Origin: Rheum nobile
Lineage: Eukaryota; Streptophyta; Magnoliopsida; Caryophyllales; Polygonaceae
NCBI GenBank assembly: GCA_027886185.1
Contig: WOAB01000606.1
Location: 310,001 to 374,000, forward strand
Direction of reading: 5' to 3'
DNA length: 64,000 nucleotides
Of the stretch, positions 1 to 12,589 are shown piece after piece. The notes under the pieces are model-generated. The model did not search any database and was not told the DNA's origin. It was given only the letters and a program-made list of their open reading frames with translations. Position 1 is the first letter of the stretch, and each line of letters starts with the position of its first letter. The position numbers were made by a program, and so were the translations under genes.

Positions 1-1
1 T

Positions 2-181
2 ATGAAACAGTTCTTAGATCCTTATGAACTCTATACTATTACACTCTATGACATCTCTAAGGAAAATTTTCACCATTTATCTATTGAAATACCTCTTCAT
101 AGCTATCACATATGTTACCCAACCAAAATGACAAGTATAGTTACCGACACCACTGTTACTATCTTGCAAAGAATTGAATGA
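2..181 (+). pseudogene. LINE-1 ORF1 C-terminal tail (partial)
   Basis: An open frame of 59 codons runs from the window edge to a TGA at 179-181. It immediately precedes the ORF2 start, and the two frames share the sequence ATGA, with the ORF2 ATG at 178-180 inside the ORF1 stop. This spacing is typical of bicistronic LINEs in which ORF2 is reached by termination and reinitiation. No domain can be recognised in so short a tail, and the assignment as ORF1 rests on position alone. Confidence 0.5.
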
Positions 182-3040
182 AGATTGGATATTGGAACTC
201 GCGAGGGGTCTGTCGACCTTATTTTTGGATAGAAATTGGATATTTAAAACAAAGTAACCACCTAGATATGCTTTGTCTTGCTGAAACAAAAACTAATGAT
301 TTACCAGCTTCGTCCTTCCTTCATAAAATTGGCTTCCGTTCGAATATAATTTCTCCCTCTCAAGGAACTAAAGGTGGACTCTGGTTACTACTTAGTGACT
401 CTCCACTTCTACAACACATTTTTGTAGTACATAATGACTCAAACATCATACTAATACGAGTTGCGCATGATAATCTTAAATTTATGATTTTTTTCCTTTA
501 TGCCCTAGTCGAGAAAAACATAAATCTAACTATTGGCAAATGATTGGGGAAATGATATTAAATCATTATCGCCCAGTTATAATCATAGGTGACATGAATG
601 ACATTTACATTCCTGCGGATAAAGTGGGAGGTATACCGCCCACTCAATCGAGACTTTCAAGACTAACCGACTTCATGACAACCTTCGGTCTTTCCGATAC
701 AAATTCCACAGGTTTTCCTTTTACATGGAGGAAATTTGCCAATTTAACTGACACTATTTACAAATTACTTGACAGAGTTATTATTCATTCGTTTTTTACT
801 CAACATTATTCTAATATAATATCCAACACCACCCTTTCACCACATTCGACCATTGTCTAATTACTCTTTCCATGGGTATCTCTAAACCTTTTAGAAAATA
901 TCCTTTGTGTTTCGAAAATGCATGGACTCTGAATCCTTCTTATAAATCCTTGGTTAGTAAAGTTTGGAAATACCAACTTAAAGGATCCTTTATGTATAAA
1001 CTCTATATGAAACAAAAATTACTTCAAACATATTCTAAATCTTGGGTTAAAACCAAAGTTCAGAATAATTAAAAATAACTGAAAATAAATTACTTGAACT
1101 ACAAACCTCTATGTTTCAAACCAATGCCAACACCACTTTGTATAGTAAATATAATCATCACTTTCAGAAATATAACAAATTGCTAGAATTCCAACATACG
1201 TAATCGAAACAACGAGCAAAAACAAACCATTTAGTAAATTCTGATAAAAACCCAAATTATTTTCAATCAATGGCCCAAATTCGTACATACAAAAAAAAAA
1301 TCAGTCCTTTTAAACTCAAGATGGATGTAATTTCCATGATCATACTGTAATTCAAAATGCAATTTCCAAAGTAATACATTCTCGCTTTACTCCTGGTATG
1401 ATTAATAGTACATCTCAAGTTGATTTATCTATCATTCCTCATCTTGTTACTAACCTGGATAACTCCACTCTTATGGAACCACCCACCCCTCTTGAAATAA
1501 AAAATGTTATTTTCGAATTACCCAATAATAAAACTCTTGGACCCGACGGATTCACTGCTGAATTATATCAAACATATTGGCCTATTGTTGGAAATTCACT
1601 CACCTACGCCATTCAAGCTTTTTTCATTTTGGACAAATGCTAAAAGATTGTGCACATTCGTTCATTACTCTTATTCCCAAAACTGACAACCCCATGACTA
1701 TTAACCACTATCGACCAATTAGTTTATGTAATACTACATACAAAATTATAACAATTTTTTTAGCAAACAGACTTAAACGCTTGCTTCCACGTCCAATTAG
1801 CCCGCATCAAGGTGCCTTTGTTGAGGGGCTTTTAATTCAGGACAATATTCTACTCGCCCGTGAAATGTTTCACTCTTTCCATGCAAAAGAGAAAGGTAAA
1901 AAGGGTTAGATGGCTCTTAAACTCGATATGGAAAAAGCTTACGACAAATTAGATTGGAATTTTTTTACTCAAATTCTTATTAAATTTGGCTTTGTACATG
2001 CGTGGGTAAATCTTCTTATCACTTGTGTTACTTCAACATCTTTCTCTGTACTTGTTAATAATGAACCAGGCCCGATTTTTAGACCAGTGTGTGACCTTCG
2101 TCAAGGAGACCCTATTGCACCCTACATCTTTATAATAACAATGGAATACTTAGCACGAACCCTTTCCCATGACTCTCAACAACCCAACCGTATGATTGGA
2201 ATTCAATTAACCAGAAATGGTACTTGTATTCCCTTCCTTTCTTTTGTTGATGACATCTTCATTCTTGCAAATGCCACCCCTGATAATATGCTACATATCA
2301 AAAATATTCTTCACAAGTTCTCTTGCACTTCTAGTTTATCTATTAATTTTCATAAAAGCTCTTTCCAAACATCTTCCAACATGTCTTCCCAACAAACTAC
2401 CGGGTTAGCTTCTATCTTAAATATTCATGTCAGTCGGTCTTTGGAAAAATACCTAGGTATTCCTATTATCCAAGGTTGTGTAAAAAATGATATTTTAATT
2501 CGTCCATCATTACTCTTAATAAACAACTTAGTAAATGGAAAGTTAATTCACTTTCTCAAGTTGGTCGATCTATTCTTATACAATCCAAGTTCTTTTCTAA
2601 AGTAAATTACCTAATGCAAAGTATTCTTTTACCTACAACAATTTGTCAAGAAATTGATAAAATTAATAAGGATTTTTTTGGAGTAAAACTAACCCAAAAT
2701 TTCACTCTTTGATTAGTTGGGATAATATTTGTCGACCAAAGTCCCTTGGTGGGTTGGGTTTGCACAAAGCTGAAAATATGAACAAGTCCTTGCAGATGAA
2801 ATTGCTATGGAAACTCCTTGTTGAAACAGATAGTCTCTAGGTCCGTATAATTACTGAAAAATACCTTGGATCGAAAGACCATTTCTCTTACAATAAGAAA
2901 ACCATACAATCTTGGTAATTTTCTAGGCTTCTTCATATTCGTGATACTTTCAGAAAGAGCATTATGTGGGAATTAGGTAATGGTAATTCCATTAACTTTT
3001 GGACAAACTCTTGGATCCCGGATTACGACCTACAACCCTA
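178..3040 (+). pseudogene. LINE-1 ORF2: AP endonuclease and reverse transcriptase, broken
   Basis: The start MKIGYWNSRG is the usual N-terminus of the LINE endonuclease, with the metal-binding glutamate in LAETKTND and GDMND further on (about 590-605). The RT domain follows from about 1398: PDGFTAE, the block PISLCNTTYKII, DMEKAYDKLDWNF (about 1927), RQGDPIAPYIF (about 2100) and the catalytic FVDD near 2243, where the more usual residue before the two aspartates is alanine. The frame shifts near 540, 860, 1640, 1910 and 2600, and stops are frequent, so no functional protein is possible. The sequence ends at the Gypsy-A insertion in the connection region before the C-terminal zinc-binding domain. 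The downstream remainder lies at 16613-17880. Confidence 0.85.
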
Positions 3041-4071
3041 TGACTATGGCCCATCATGGTGATCAAGACAAGCCAATGCCATCGCCCTCACGCGCCTCAG
3101 CGTCGCTCGCCGCCTTACAACCTCTTCGGCGCCCAAGTCCCACCAAGGCACCCAAGTCCCACTAAGGCACCACACCACTCGAGCCACTTTCCCTTGGACA
3201 AGCCGACGCCCATGGACCTCCATGGTCATTTTCCACCCATCCAAGCCAAGAGCGTCGACGAAAGTGCCCAAGTGCTCGAGCCATGCCAGTCATGTTCCCC
3301 CGTGTGCGGCCATGCTAGGGTTTCCTCTCCAAACGACGACAATGACCTACCTCCTGGTGTGATCACTCGAGCCCAATCATCTAGACTCCAATCCAGGCTC
3401 ATGGAGGGACTTATGACTTAGAGAGTGTTGAGAGAAGTTCAAGTTGGCTTAGTGACTTTGCTTGTGGCTTGTCTGAGTGGTGATTGAAGTCTATCTTCCA
3501 ATTGGCTCGTGCCTTTTGGCTGATATTTTAATGAGGACTTAAATATTTTGTTATTTAGAGTTGTCAAAAATTCAAGTCATTCCGAGTTAAATTACTTAGT
3601 TTAATTGTAAAACTCTTCAGCTAGCCTATGACACTTGAAGGGTTGGTTTTGGGGGTTCGGTTTTGGTCCTATTATAGGGCCTTCTCCTGCCATTGTAAGC
3701 ACTCAACTTTCAATCAAATATCTCAGCAAAAGCCTAGTGTTTCCCTCTGATTTTTTCTAGAAAAATTCAAGCTTTGTTCGTGAGTCAAATCGAGCATTTG
3801 ATCGAGTGATTCGAGTGTGTTGTATCTCAAACTTGCTTGATCTTCTCCTAGACTTGTGTGGTGCATAATATCCAGAAAAGAATACGATACTTATCCCCAA
3901 AAATATCCAGAAAATCAACCTCAAAAGTTCCACTCCATTCTTCAACCATTCAGCCACCAATTTCCATCAAGAACCTCTTTCATAGAAGGATTGCACCACT
4001 GTCAACCTTGGAGACGCATAGTACGAGATTAGACTTACCTTGGACTGAGCAAAAGAGACGAGATCCTGTCA
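3041..4071 (+). repeat. Gypsy-A 5' LTR
   Basis: The LTR starts TGACTATG and ends CTGTCA. It matches the right copy at 15602-16610 throughout, with scattered substitutions and a 20-odd-bp tandem duplication near 3140 that the right copy lacks. The TATA-like box of the right LTR (TATTTATAG) is altered here to CTATTATAG near 3671. The first 380 bases are open in one frame and encode the pol C-terminal tail also seen in the right copy, including PPGVITRAQ near 3355. Confidence 0.9.
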
Positions 4072-4073
4072 AG

Positions 4074-4085
4074 TGGTATTGGAGC
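4074..4085 (+). promoter_or_regulatory. Gypsy-A primer binding site (tRNA-iMet type, mutated)
   Basis: Two bases after the LTR end the sequence TGGTATTGGAGC matches the canonical plant initiator-methionine site TGGTATCAGAGC except for two bases. It would prime minus-strand cDNA synthesis. Confidence 0.75.
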
Positions 4086-5024
4086 AACACCAAGTAAGTC
4101 ACTCTATAACGAGATCTTGAAGTTAGATCAATCGGGTTGTGTTTGCTCGTATTTTCTTGCCTTTGTGTGTCTCGATCTCTTGCATTTTCTTCTCTGAAAT
4201 TTCTGGATCTGTTGGTCGAATTCCTCAAGGTTGAAGACAACCTTTTGGTGTTCTAAACTTTATAATAATAATTGGCCTTCATTTAGTGCAAAGCTAGCTT
4301 GAAAGTCACTTCATTTAATTGGCCAATTTACTCTAAAAACAAATGTTTGTGTCCTTTGAAGTAGCCGGCCATTACTGTCCTATTTCTTCCACTTTTTTGG
4401 CATCCCTAATTGACTATATCTTGTGCATTTTATGCTGAATTTCTTGGTTGAAATTGAGGGAATCGGATACGGGAAATTCGTTGAAGTTACTAAGTTGTTG
4501 CTTGTAAAGTGCACTCAGTTTTGTCCTAAAATTGTGATTCTCAAAGTTTCAATCCTTGTAAATCACTTTAAGCCTTAAAAAGAAAAATTCGGACTCACTA
4601 AGAAAAAGAGGTTGGGCATAGAAGAACTCGGATCCGACGAAAACTAAAGGAAAAAGAGGTCGGACTTAGAAACACTTGGCCCCAACGAGAAAAAGAAAGT
4701 GAGCAAGGTTGAATTTGGACCTTGAAATATTGTCTTTAATTTTGTTGAAAAGCTGAAGTGTTTAGTACCTTCTTGTGTCCTTATTAGTAGACTTGCATCA
4801 ACTTAAAGTGCACAAGGTTGAGTAAATTTGGGTGCCTCTTTTGTTGCCAAACACAAAGCTTTGCCATACCCTAATTCTTGCGAGCATTGTAATCTGATTT
4901 GAAGTTAAATTCATCACCTTGTTTTGGTACTTCTTGTGTTGTGAAAGGCCCACTTATAGGTATCCCTTGTTGCTTTAGTTTTCGGTTTGTTTTGTCTTGT
5001 GCTTGCTAACCTTGAGTAGGAAGT
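4086..5024 (+). other. Gypsy-A untranslated leader
   Basis: About 940 bases lie between the primer site and the gag start, without a supported gene. Near 4590-4700 a short motif containing AAAAAGAGGT-GGNC-TAGAA is repeated imperfectly two or three times. The length and AT richness are usual for gypsy leaders. Confidence 0.6.
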
Positions 5025-6510
5025 ATGGATCCAAACCGAGAGAACCTTGGAAAAGAGGTGGCACCTAAACCACCCGGGGGTGAGGTTCCAACCGACATTG
5101 TTACACTCCTTCAAGCATTGCAAGTCCAAGAAGAGCGACAACAACAACAACTCACCCAAATGAGTGAAGCATAAGCCACGTTCATGCAAACCATAGATGA
5201 ACAGATTGAACAAAAGCTTAGTTGGGTGCGGTGTGGAGGGCTCCAAGAAAACCAACCACCTTCACTCTCACATGATCAAGAGCCCCGAGGAACCTTGAAC
5301 TCGGATTTTGCCCAAGCTTCCACCTACCATGAAGCGACCACCTCACAAGCCCCACCACCATATCAAGAGCAAAAACATGCAATTTGGGTGATGACTTCTA
5401 CCTAATCCTTCTCTTATTTTCTCTAAGGACTAACTATGCAGGTCAAGGCTCCAGCCCAAGGAAGGCCTATGTATAGGCCATACCAAGGACCTACCGGTCC
5501 TATTCCCTTGCCAAGACGCAATGTGCCAACCAACCCTCCTCAGGAGCAACTGAGAGAGCATCATCAAAAACGTCTACCACGGAAACACCAAGAGATGCGT
5601 GGACATCACTTGGAAGACACGGAGAGACCGCAAGGGCATGGACATCATCATGGTGTAAAGCTCACCGTTCAGCCATTTGCGGGTACTTCAGATGTGGAAG
5701 TGTATTTGGATTGGGAGTCGAAGACTGAGGTTGTTTTTGACTTCTATGGTTACCATGAGGCTTAAAGGGTGGCCATTGCTACGATCCATTTCATGGACTT
5801 TGCCTACGCTTGGTGGCAAGAAGAGAAAGAAGAGAGAGCTTACCAAGGCTACGCTCCCATCCAAACATGGCAAGAACTCAAGCAAGCTCTCTAGTTCAGA
5901 TTTGTGCCTGAAGATTATGGAGAGAGAGCCCAAGAGAAACTTAAGAGGCTTAGACAAGGCACTAGGGCTCTGGATGAATACTATAAAGAGCTCAAGACCC
6001 TTATGTTCAGAATCGGGATTAGGTTCCTCGAAAGGTATGCCCTCTCTATGTTTATTTCGGGTTTAAATGATGATATTGCTTCACATGTGAGAATGCAACG
6101 ATTGACAAGTGGCACATCAAAGGAGGAGGTGTTGCACTACACCAATCAAGTGTTCCACCATCTCCAAAAGAAGAGGGCTAGCTCGTTCTCACGGCCTTGG
6201 ACTTCAATACCCTCAAACTCGCTAGCATCCAGCCAAGACGTCAGGAGCTGAGGGGTGACACCACCAAGTCTTATCCACCAAGGAGAGATGTGCCCCCACC
6301 TCAGCAAATCCAAAGGAAGGAAGGAGAGTCTCGCACGAGAGACTTGAAGTGTTTTAAGTGCCTTGGCCGAGGACACTTTGCCAAGGATTGTCCTACCAAG
6401 AGGCAAGTTCTTCTCAACACACATGGGGAGTACGAATATGATGATGAGCTTGTAGAAAAGGAAGAGCAAGAGAAAGAAGAGGAACTACATGTTGAGGCAG
6501 CCATCGATGA
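5025..6510 (+). pseudogene. Gypsy-A gag (capsid and zinc knuckle), broken
   Basis: The frame starts at ATG 5025 (MDPNRENLGKE) and can be followed in one frame to about 6190 through several stop codons, the first near 5171 and others near 5403, 5763 and 5892. The capsid core is recognisable: LTVQPFAGTSDVEVYLDW, then AYAWWQ and a leucine-rich C-terminal part ending near FHHLQKKRA. A frameshift before about 6250 places the CCHC zinc knuckle (CFKCLGRGHFAKDC, from 6350) in another frame. A glutamate-rich segment follows. Gag would form the virus-like particle and bind element RNA. The layout matches the TRG gags, so they belong to related lineages. Confidence 0.85.
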
Positions 6511-8636
6511 GTGTTTTGTGGTAAAAAAGCTTTGGTGGCCAACGAAGCCTCTAGTGTCCTAAATCTACATGAGACCGTCTTTCACACTAGATGTCGTATT
6601 CAAGGTAAGATGTCTAGTATGATTATTGATGAAGGATCATGTTGTAACATCATAGACCAAGAGGTGGTTACTCCTTTTAGCATTCCTACTATTCCTCATC
6701 ATCAACCATATACCTTGTGTTAGCTTAATTCTTCTACTCCTGTTAAAGTGAAAGAATATGCCAAAATTTAGTTTGTCATAGGAGGATATGAGGATGAGGT
6801 ACTTTGTGATGTATTGCTTATGTCGGCTTGCCACATCTTGCTTGGAAGGCCGTGACAATTTGATAGGGGTGTGATTCACCAAGGAGTATCTAACGAGTAC
6901 TCCTTTCATATGAAGGGAAATAAGATCACTCTCCATCCATTGGCTCTTCATGAGATCATGGTTGATCATGTTAAGAGAGAGCAAAGAAGACTCCTCAAGG
7001 TGAAAGAGGCAAAAGCAAAGGGAAAGAAGTTGGCAATTGGAAAGGACAAACCAGATCCTAGTCATATGCTTTTGGCTAAGGCCAAAGAGATTGATCAAGC
7101 CATCAAGGGTAGTAACATTTGCTTTCTTATCATTCCTAAAGGTGTTTATCTTACATCCCAAGAATTGGCTGATCTACCTCATGTTGTTGTCAACCTATTG
7201 CAGGAGTTCAAGGACTTGTTTCAAGAAGAGGTGCCACGTGGTCTTCCTCCCATCCGAGGCATCGAGCACCAAATAGATTTCATACCTAGGGCGACTTTGC
7301 CAAACCGACATGCCTATAGGGGTAATCTAGCCGAAACCAAAGAGCTGCAAAAACAAGTCCAAGTGTTGCTAGACAAAGGGTACGTGCGTGAGAGTTTGAG
7401 TCCTTGTGCAGTTCCCGTGATCCTTGTGCCTAAGAAAGATGGCACTTGGAGAATGTGTGTGGATTGTCGTGCTATCAACAACATCACCATCAAATACCGA
7501 CATCCCATGCTGAGGCTTGATGATATGCTTGATGAGCTCCATGGCTCAAGTGTGTTCTCCAAAATTGATTTGAAGAATGGATACCACCAGATTCAGATGA
7601 AGGAAGAAGACGAGTGGAAAACCGCTTTCAAGACCAAATACGGTTTGTATGAATGGTTGGTTATGCCAATTGGTCTTACAAATTCTCCTAGTACCTTCAT
7701 ACGCTTAATGAATCATGTGCTTAGGTCCTTTTTGGGAAAATTTGTAGTTGTATACTTTGATGACATTTTAGTGTACATCCGCACTTTGCATGAGCATGCC
7801 GAACATCTTAGAAAGGTCCTAGAGGTTCTTAGAAGGGAAAAGTTGTATGCAAACTTTAAGAAATGCCATTTTTGCTGGGATCACGTGGTGTTTCTTGGCT
7901 TTGTAGTGTGCAGGGACGACTTGAAGGTGGACGTAGAAAAGGTGAAGGCAATCCAAAATTGGCCAACTCCTACCACCATGACTCAAGTCCGAAGTTTCTT
8001 AGGGCTTGCTGGGTTCTACCGAAGGTTCGTGAAGGACTTTAGCACACTTTCTTCTCCTCTCACCGAGCTTAAAAAGAAGAATGTGACATTTAAATGGGAA
8101 ATTCAACGGGAAACTCTACAAGAAGAAGCTTTCAACACCCTCAAGATCAAGTTGACCAATGCTCCCCTCATTGTCCTCCCGGATTTTGCAAAAACTTTTG
8201 AGATTGAATGTGACGCATTCGGAATTGGAGTTGGCGGAGTCTTGATGCAAGGGGGGTGTCCTATAGCTTTCTTCAGCGAGAAGTTGAGCGGGGCTGAGTT
8301 CAATTACCCAACCTTCGACAAGGAGTTGCTTGCCCTTGTTCGTGTTCTCAAGACTTGGCAACACTATCTCTTGCCTCATGAGTTTGTGATTCATTCCGAT
8401 CTTGAAGCCCTGAAATTCCTCAATGCTCAAAGTAAGCTCAACAAAAGGCATGCCAAGTGGGTGGAGTTTATAGAGGCGTTCCCATATGTGATCAAACACA
8501 AAAAGGGGAAAGACAACATTATGGCTGATGCACTCTCTAGGAGGTATACCCTACTTTCCACACTTGATGCTAGAATGTTAGGATTTGCCTTCATGAAAGA
8601 CTTGTATGCTTGTGATTTTGATTGTGGGAAATTTTT
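6511..8636 (+). pseudogene. Gypsy-A pol part 1: aspartic protease, reverse transcriptase, RNase H
   Basis: The protease core appears at 6600-6720 with IIDEGSCCNII; related elements have D-G-G-S, so the second residue is changed here. The ILLGRP flap region follows near 6838 and is then cut by a stop. RT and RNase H lie in one long open frame from 6871: the VDCRAINNIT block, FSKIDLKNGYHQI, the catalytic YFDD at 7753-7764 (residues 295-298 counted from 6871), FLGFVV, then the RNase H stretch with FEIECDAFG and the terminal ADALSRR near 8520. The frame runs into TRG-1 after the codons for K-F-F. Intact RT in an element with a broken gag suggests decay after a fairly recent insertion, or simply chance. 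Confidence 0.93.
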
Positions 8637-9541
8637 TGATGTGTTCTTGCCTCCGATGACAAGTCGAATTGTCAAGGTGACACTTTGGATCTAGTCTTGG
8701 TTGGGAAATCACTCGGCACTGGCAAATCTGTCGTGGAACGCGTTGTTGGTGATGGTTCGCGAGCGGGAGATCACGATGGTTGTTGTGATGGAAATGGTGG
8801 AAGTGATGAATGGGATGAATAGATAGCGGTGGCGGAAGCGATGTGGTGAGGGATAGATGACTTGAAAAGACAAGTCTTTGGGTGTCGTAGCGTCGACTGC
8901 GGAGGAAGGGAGATGCGAAGGAAGACTTGGCTTGAAGAATCAAGCAATTGCCGTAGCGTCGGCGGAGGAGGGAAGAGGATGCGAAGATAAAGGGGTTTGA
9001 CGTCCGATCAAGGGAAGGAGGATAAACACTCGACTTAAAACCTTGAATCAAATTGAACGTCAGAAAATAACAAGAACAAGGGAGGCTTTAAATAGCCAAT
9101 GTATCTCGGCTAAGACCTAATGGGCTTAGGCCGAAACGAGCCTAAGGGCCATCCCATGCAAGCATGTAAAAATGCACAAACCCTAAAAGATAGAAACGCT
9201 ATAAATAGAAACTATCTAAAGCACGCAGGAAATACCAAATATAGAAAGTGTATCAAAAGAACGCGTTAAAGGCATTGAATGCAAGAAGATAGAACGCGAT
9301 CAACATTGAAGGAGGTTGAGTCGCTTGAAAGAGATCGCGTTCAACGTTGAGTCGCTTGAAGGAAGACGCGTTGAGGTACGCGATCTTTGGTCTTGAATAG
9401 AGATGCTTGAATGAGATCGCGGACTCTGTTCCAGATGCGAGGAGTATGACGAAGAACGCGGTCTTCGTACTTGGCTCTTCTGAGCTCACGGTCATGGCTT
9501 CGTCCTCGTCTTGGGCCGTCATGGGAGGCAGGGTCACATCA
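8637..9541 (-). repeat. TRG-1 3' LTR
   Basis: This is the left copy of the TRG-1 direct repeat, the 3' LTR in element sense. It matches 13464-14375 with few substitutions and small indels; for example the right copy carries an extra ATCTTC-type segment near 14113. A TATTTAAAG box in minus sense is present near 9090 as in the other copy. Confidence 0.92.
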
Positions 9542-10148
9542 CCCTCCCCCACTCATCGTTGAACTTGGGCTCGACATATTCGTGCAAGTGCTCCCAATGG
9601 AGGTATCCGGTGTCGAACACAAATCGACGGCGGCCGCGATGTGGCAGATAGGCACCAGTCACCCAGTGGATTGTCTGTGGAAGGCTACACAAGGGTGATG
9701 GTGTGGTCGGAGGCGCCTTTGGCAAATCCGTGGTGAACTCCGCTTGCAACTCGGCGATGTGGGAGTAGTGCATGCCGGGAGTTGGCACCTTGCTGTTCAA
9801 ATGGGCAATGAAGTCCTTTGGTCATGCGAGAAGCACCTGGTGATCACAACGGCCCTGCAACGCAGTGTTCGGAGGCACGGCACTCCCCTTGTCTCTGCAA
9901 CGTGTGTTATCCTAGGGCGTGTCGTGGTGTGAGAAGAGTTGTTTCCACAAAGAAGAATCTCCGGGATCTAAGGTGGGTCGCAATGGTGTTGACGCGGTCT
10001 GTGCCGCATCCAATGTCTTGTCTTTATCACGCGCGACCTGATCCTATAAAATCTCATGGGAATTCATTGGTAAGAGAGTCACACGCTTCCCGTGGTAGGT
10101 AAACACATGTGTGTTTAGATACCCATCATGAAGGACGCGACGAATGAA
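9534..10148 (-). pseudogene. TRG-1 protease end and integrase C-terminal stub
   Basis: This continues the protease frame after a TAG in place of the expected glutamine codon following LLGHPW. The same frame reads on with three more stops through RVLHDGYLNTHVFTYHGK and a 90-residue stretch ending EPKFNDEWGRVM across the polypurine tract. In autonomous relatives the RT, RNase H and integrase would lie between these two parts; here they are absent with no remnant. The stub corresponds to the last part of pol that leads into the LTR-encoded tail. It has no catalytic function by itself. Confidence 0.7.
9542..9553 (-). promoter_or_regulatory. TRG-1 polypurine tract
   Basis: In minus sense AGTGGGGGAGGG abuts the 3' LTR, the expected plus-strand primer of reverse transcription. 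The tract is also coding: it lies within the codons of the integrase-tail frame (DEWGRV). Confidence 0.85.
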
Positions 10149-12589
10149 CTACCATGGATGCCCAAGCAAGAGATGGGTGGCGTCCATTGCAATCACATCA
10201 CATAAAACGGAATCACAATATTGACCTATGGAGAAGGTAATTAAGCATTGGTGAGATACGGTGTTACCTGGACTAGAAGAAATCCATTGGCGGGCATAAG
10301 TCTGTGGATGAGGTGTCGTAGGCAACTTGAAGTGTGTCACGACCTTCTCATTGACAATGTTAGCACAAGAGCCTCCATCAAATATGACACTCAAGGAAGC
10401 CGTTTGGACGAGAGCCCTTGTGTGGAACAAGTTCTCGCGTTGATCGCGTAAGCTCGCGTCCTTGACTGTGAGGAGATGACGCGTCACCAAGCTCAGTGGT
10501 GTGCCCGCGTGTAGAGAAGAGGGTTTGCAGTCATAAGCGTCTTCGTCCTCTTCTGCGTTGCCTTCATTGATCGCGTCAAGTGTGGCCTCCTCGTCATCAC
10601 AGGACTCGTAGCCGGCGGCGGCGGCGGAGAACAACACCTTGCGAGCATTGGGGCAATATTTCTTGTAGTGGCCTCGTCTACCACACTTGTAGCATTCGAG
10701 GTCGCGCGCGATCCGTGCCCACTGGGGGTTGTTTGGGCGCGGTCTGGCGCGGCGCAGTGTTTGGCGTCGATGGCTATGCTTCTGGGACTTGGCTCGGCAC
10801 GGCTGTGGTAGAGGCACTAGGGGGTGGGTTAGTAGAAGATAAACCACTAAGGTTAGAAGCATACCTGGTTTGGCCACTTTGCCAAGTGTAGGACTTTCGG
10901 CGAGTGAGTTGTGCATGAATTTGCATCGCCGTATGTGTGAGGGTGTTCAAATCTTTGATGGGCAAAATCTCGAGTTGATCACGGATGTTGGTGTTTAAGC
11001 CACTCAAGAATTTCGTCCTCAATTTCGATGGTGCAACAGAGATGTTGGCCTTGTAATACATGTCTTCAAGCTTGGAAAAGAATTCGAGTGGAGACATCGA
11101 CCCTTGGCGAGCCATGGCTATCTCTAGTCGCATTTGATTCCTATAGTCTGGAGGCACATATTTCTTTGTCATCACGTACACGAGTTGGTGCCACTCTGTG
11201 ACCCTTGTCCTATGGCGTCGAACGCAGTCATCCTCGAAGCGATGCCACCAAACTCGCGCGGCTCCTCGGAAATGAACTGTCGCGGCGTCGACATGCTCCT
11301 CAGGGGGCACTCGACAATATCGAAGTGTGTACTCCGTAGCCTGCACCCATTCAAGAATAACAGAGGGGTTGTATTCACCATAAAAATGCTCGATTTTTAC
11401 CTTGACTTGGTGTTGTTGGAATCGATGCTGGGCAGGTGCTTGGTTGAACGCGTTGTTTGGCGCGGCATCGTAGAGAGGGTTCTCAAAGGCGCGCACTCCA
11501 TGTGGTCTATTGCGTCCAACCTAGCGTCTATCGCGTTCTTGGCGATCTTAGCGGACGTACTCATCCCTTGGCGCGTAGACGTCATCGCGTTGACGTCTTC
11601 GCGGCTGGGCATTGTAGTTGTCACGTCGAATGTCTCTAGGCATAACATTGCGGTGCTCGCCGCCAATGTCGCGAACACGTTCTCCTTGTGTCTGGAGACG
11701 CGGTGTAGGTATCCAATCCGAAGGGCGATCCTGCAATTCAAGTGGATCTCCAAGAGGGGGGTGAAAAAATTAGGGTTGACCATACTTGTGTCCTCGATCT
11801 CTTCGTCGTCATACTCGTCGAAGTCATCGTGGACATTGGGTGTGATCGACGCGTAGCCATCAGATCCGTAACGCGGCGTCCGAACACTCTGGTGTCGAAG
11901 GTGATCGCGTACATCATGGCTCCGTGGCTGGGTAGTTGGTGTCCTCAAGTTGGTCTCATCGCGTCGCGTATGCCCACTTGGTCGGCAACTAGGTCTCCTT
12001 GGCATCGCGTCGGCTGGCTCGGCTCGGCGAGGGCGGCCTTCGCGTGGCGCAGAGTCCGGTACGCGTCTCTGGGTTCTCCTAGAGGCATAGCGATCATCAA
12101 AGTTGTATGGTTCAGAATACTCACCTTGAGTGTCCTCGGCGTCGCGGTCGTAGTTGGAGCCGTTGTCGAAGCCAGCGGGTGTGGCTCTAGGGATGTAGCG
12201 GTCCGCGTGCGAAGCAAAGCCTTGGCGACTCTCGATGACACTCTACATACGATTGAGTTGCGGTTGATGATGAGACGTCGACGGCAAGATTCCTTTGCCT
12301 TTGTCGACTCTTGTCTTGGATGGACCCGCGTCGGTGGCTCCAGGTTGAGGTGGCGCGTCCATGGCACTCAGAGGAGTTGGAGTTGGCACGATGGGTGCCA
12401 CGCGTTGTTGTGCTCTTAAGGCTACATTCTCTTGTCGAAGAGCTTGAATCAATTGTTGCTCCTTGGACAACTCAAGGAGTGGTTCGTGTTGTGGGGGTCG
12501 AGAGGTGGTTGGTCTTGTTGCACCAACAACGGTTGTTGTGGGTTGGTGTTGTCAACGTCGCGTTCGTCTTCTCTGTGTCCAATCGGCAT
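10149..12589 (-). pseudogene. TRG-1 gag and aspartic protease, broken
   Basis: The likely start is the ATG at 12589 (MPIGHREDERD in minus sense). Pieces follow in different frames: a glutamine- and proline-rich N-terminus with a short predicted coiled part (SKEQQLIQALRQENVALRAQ), an arginine-rich middle, then the capsid core at about 11380-10900 (VKIEHFYGEYNP, AARVWWHRFED, KKYVPPDY). The CCHC knuckle CYKCGRRGHYKKYC lies near 10690 and the protease VIFDGGSCANIV near 10370, ending LLGHPW. The segment is unusually GC-rich, with many CGCG-type sites on either strand, compared with the AT-rich flanks. At least four frameshifts or stops make it non-functional. It is homologous in order and motifs to TRG-2 gag-protease. 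Confidence 0.88.

Larger units (their letters stand above)
1..3040 (+). mobile_element. LINE-1: L1-type non-LTR retrotransposon, 5' piece (continues at 16611)
   Basis: This is the upstream portion of an L1-type LINE entering from the left edge of the window. It holds the end of ORF1 and the endonuclease and RT parts of ORF2. It stops at 3040 where the TG of the Gypsy-A LTR begins and resumes after that LTR ends at 16610. The coding sense fits across the gap: the left side ends in the codon series for Q-P-Y and the right side starts within the same tyrosine codon followed by F-N-N-N. The shared bases at the junction are CTA. Reading frames are broken many times, so it is an old copy. Its 5' end and TSD lie outside the window or were not recognised. 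Confidence 0.85.

Noticed and set aside
4590..4700. A tandem repeat with possible regulatory function in the Gypsy-A leader
   Set aside because: Only two to three imperfect units are present with no further support; it is noted in the leader entry only.
11134..12419. Long plus-strand frames of 225-240 codons
   Set aside because: They are antisense to TRG-1 gag, whose capsid, knuckle and protease motifs are on the minus strand.
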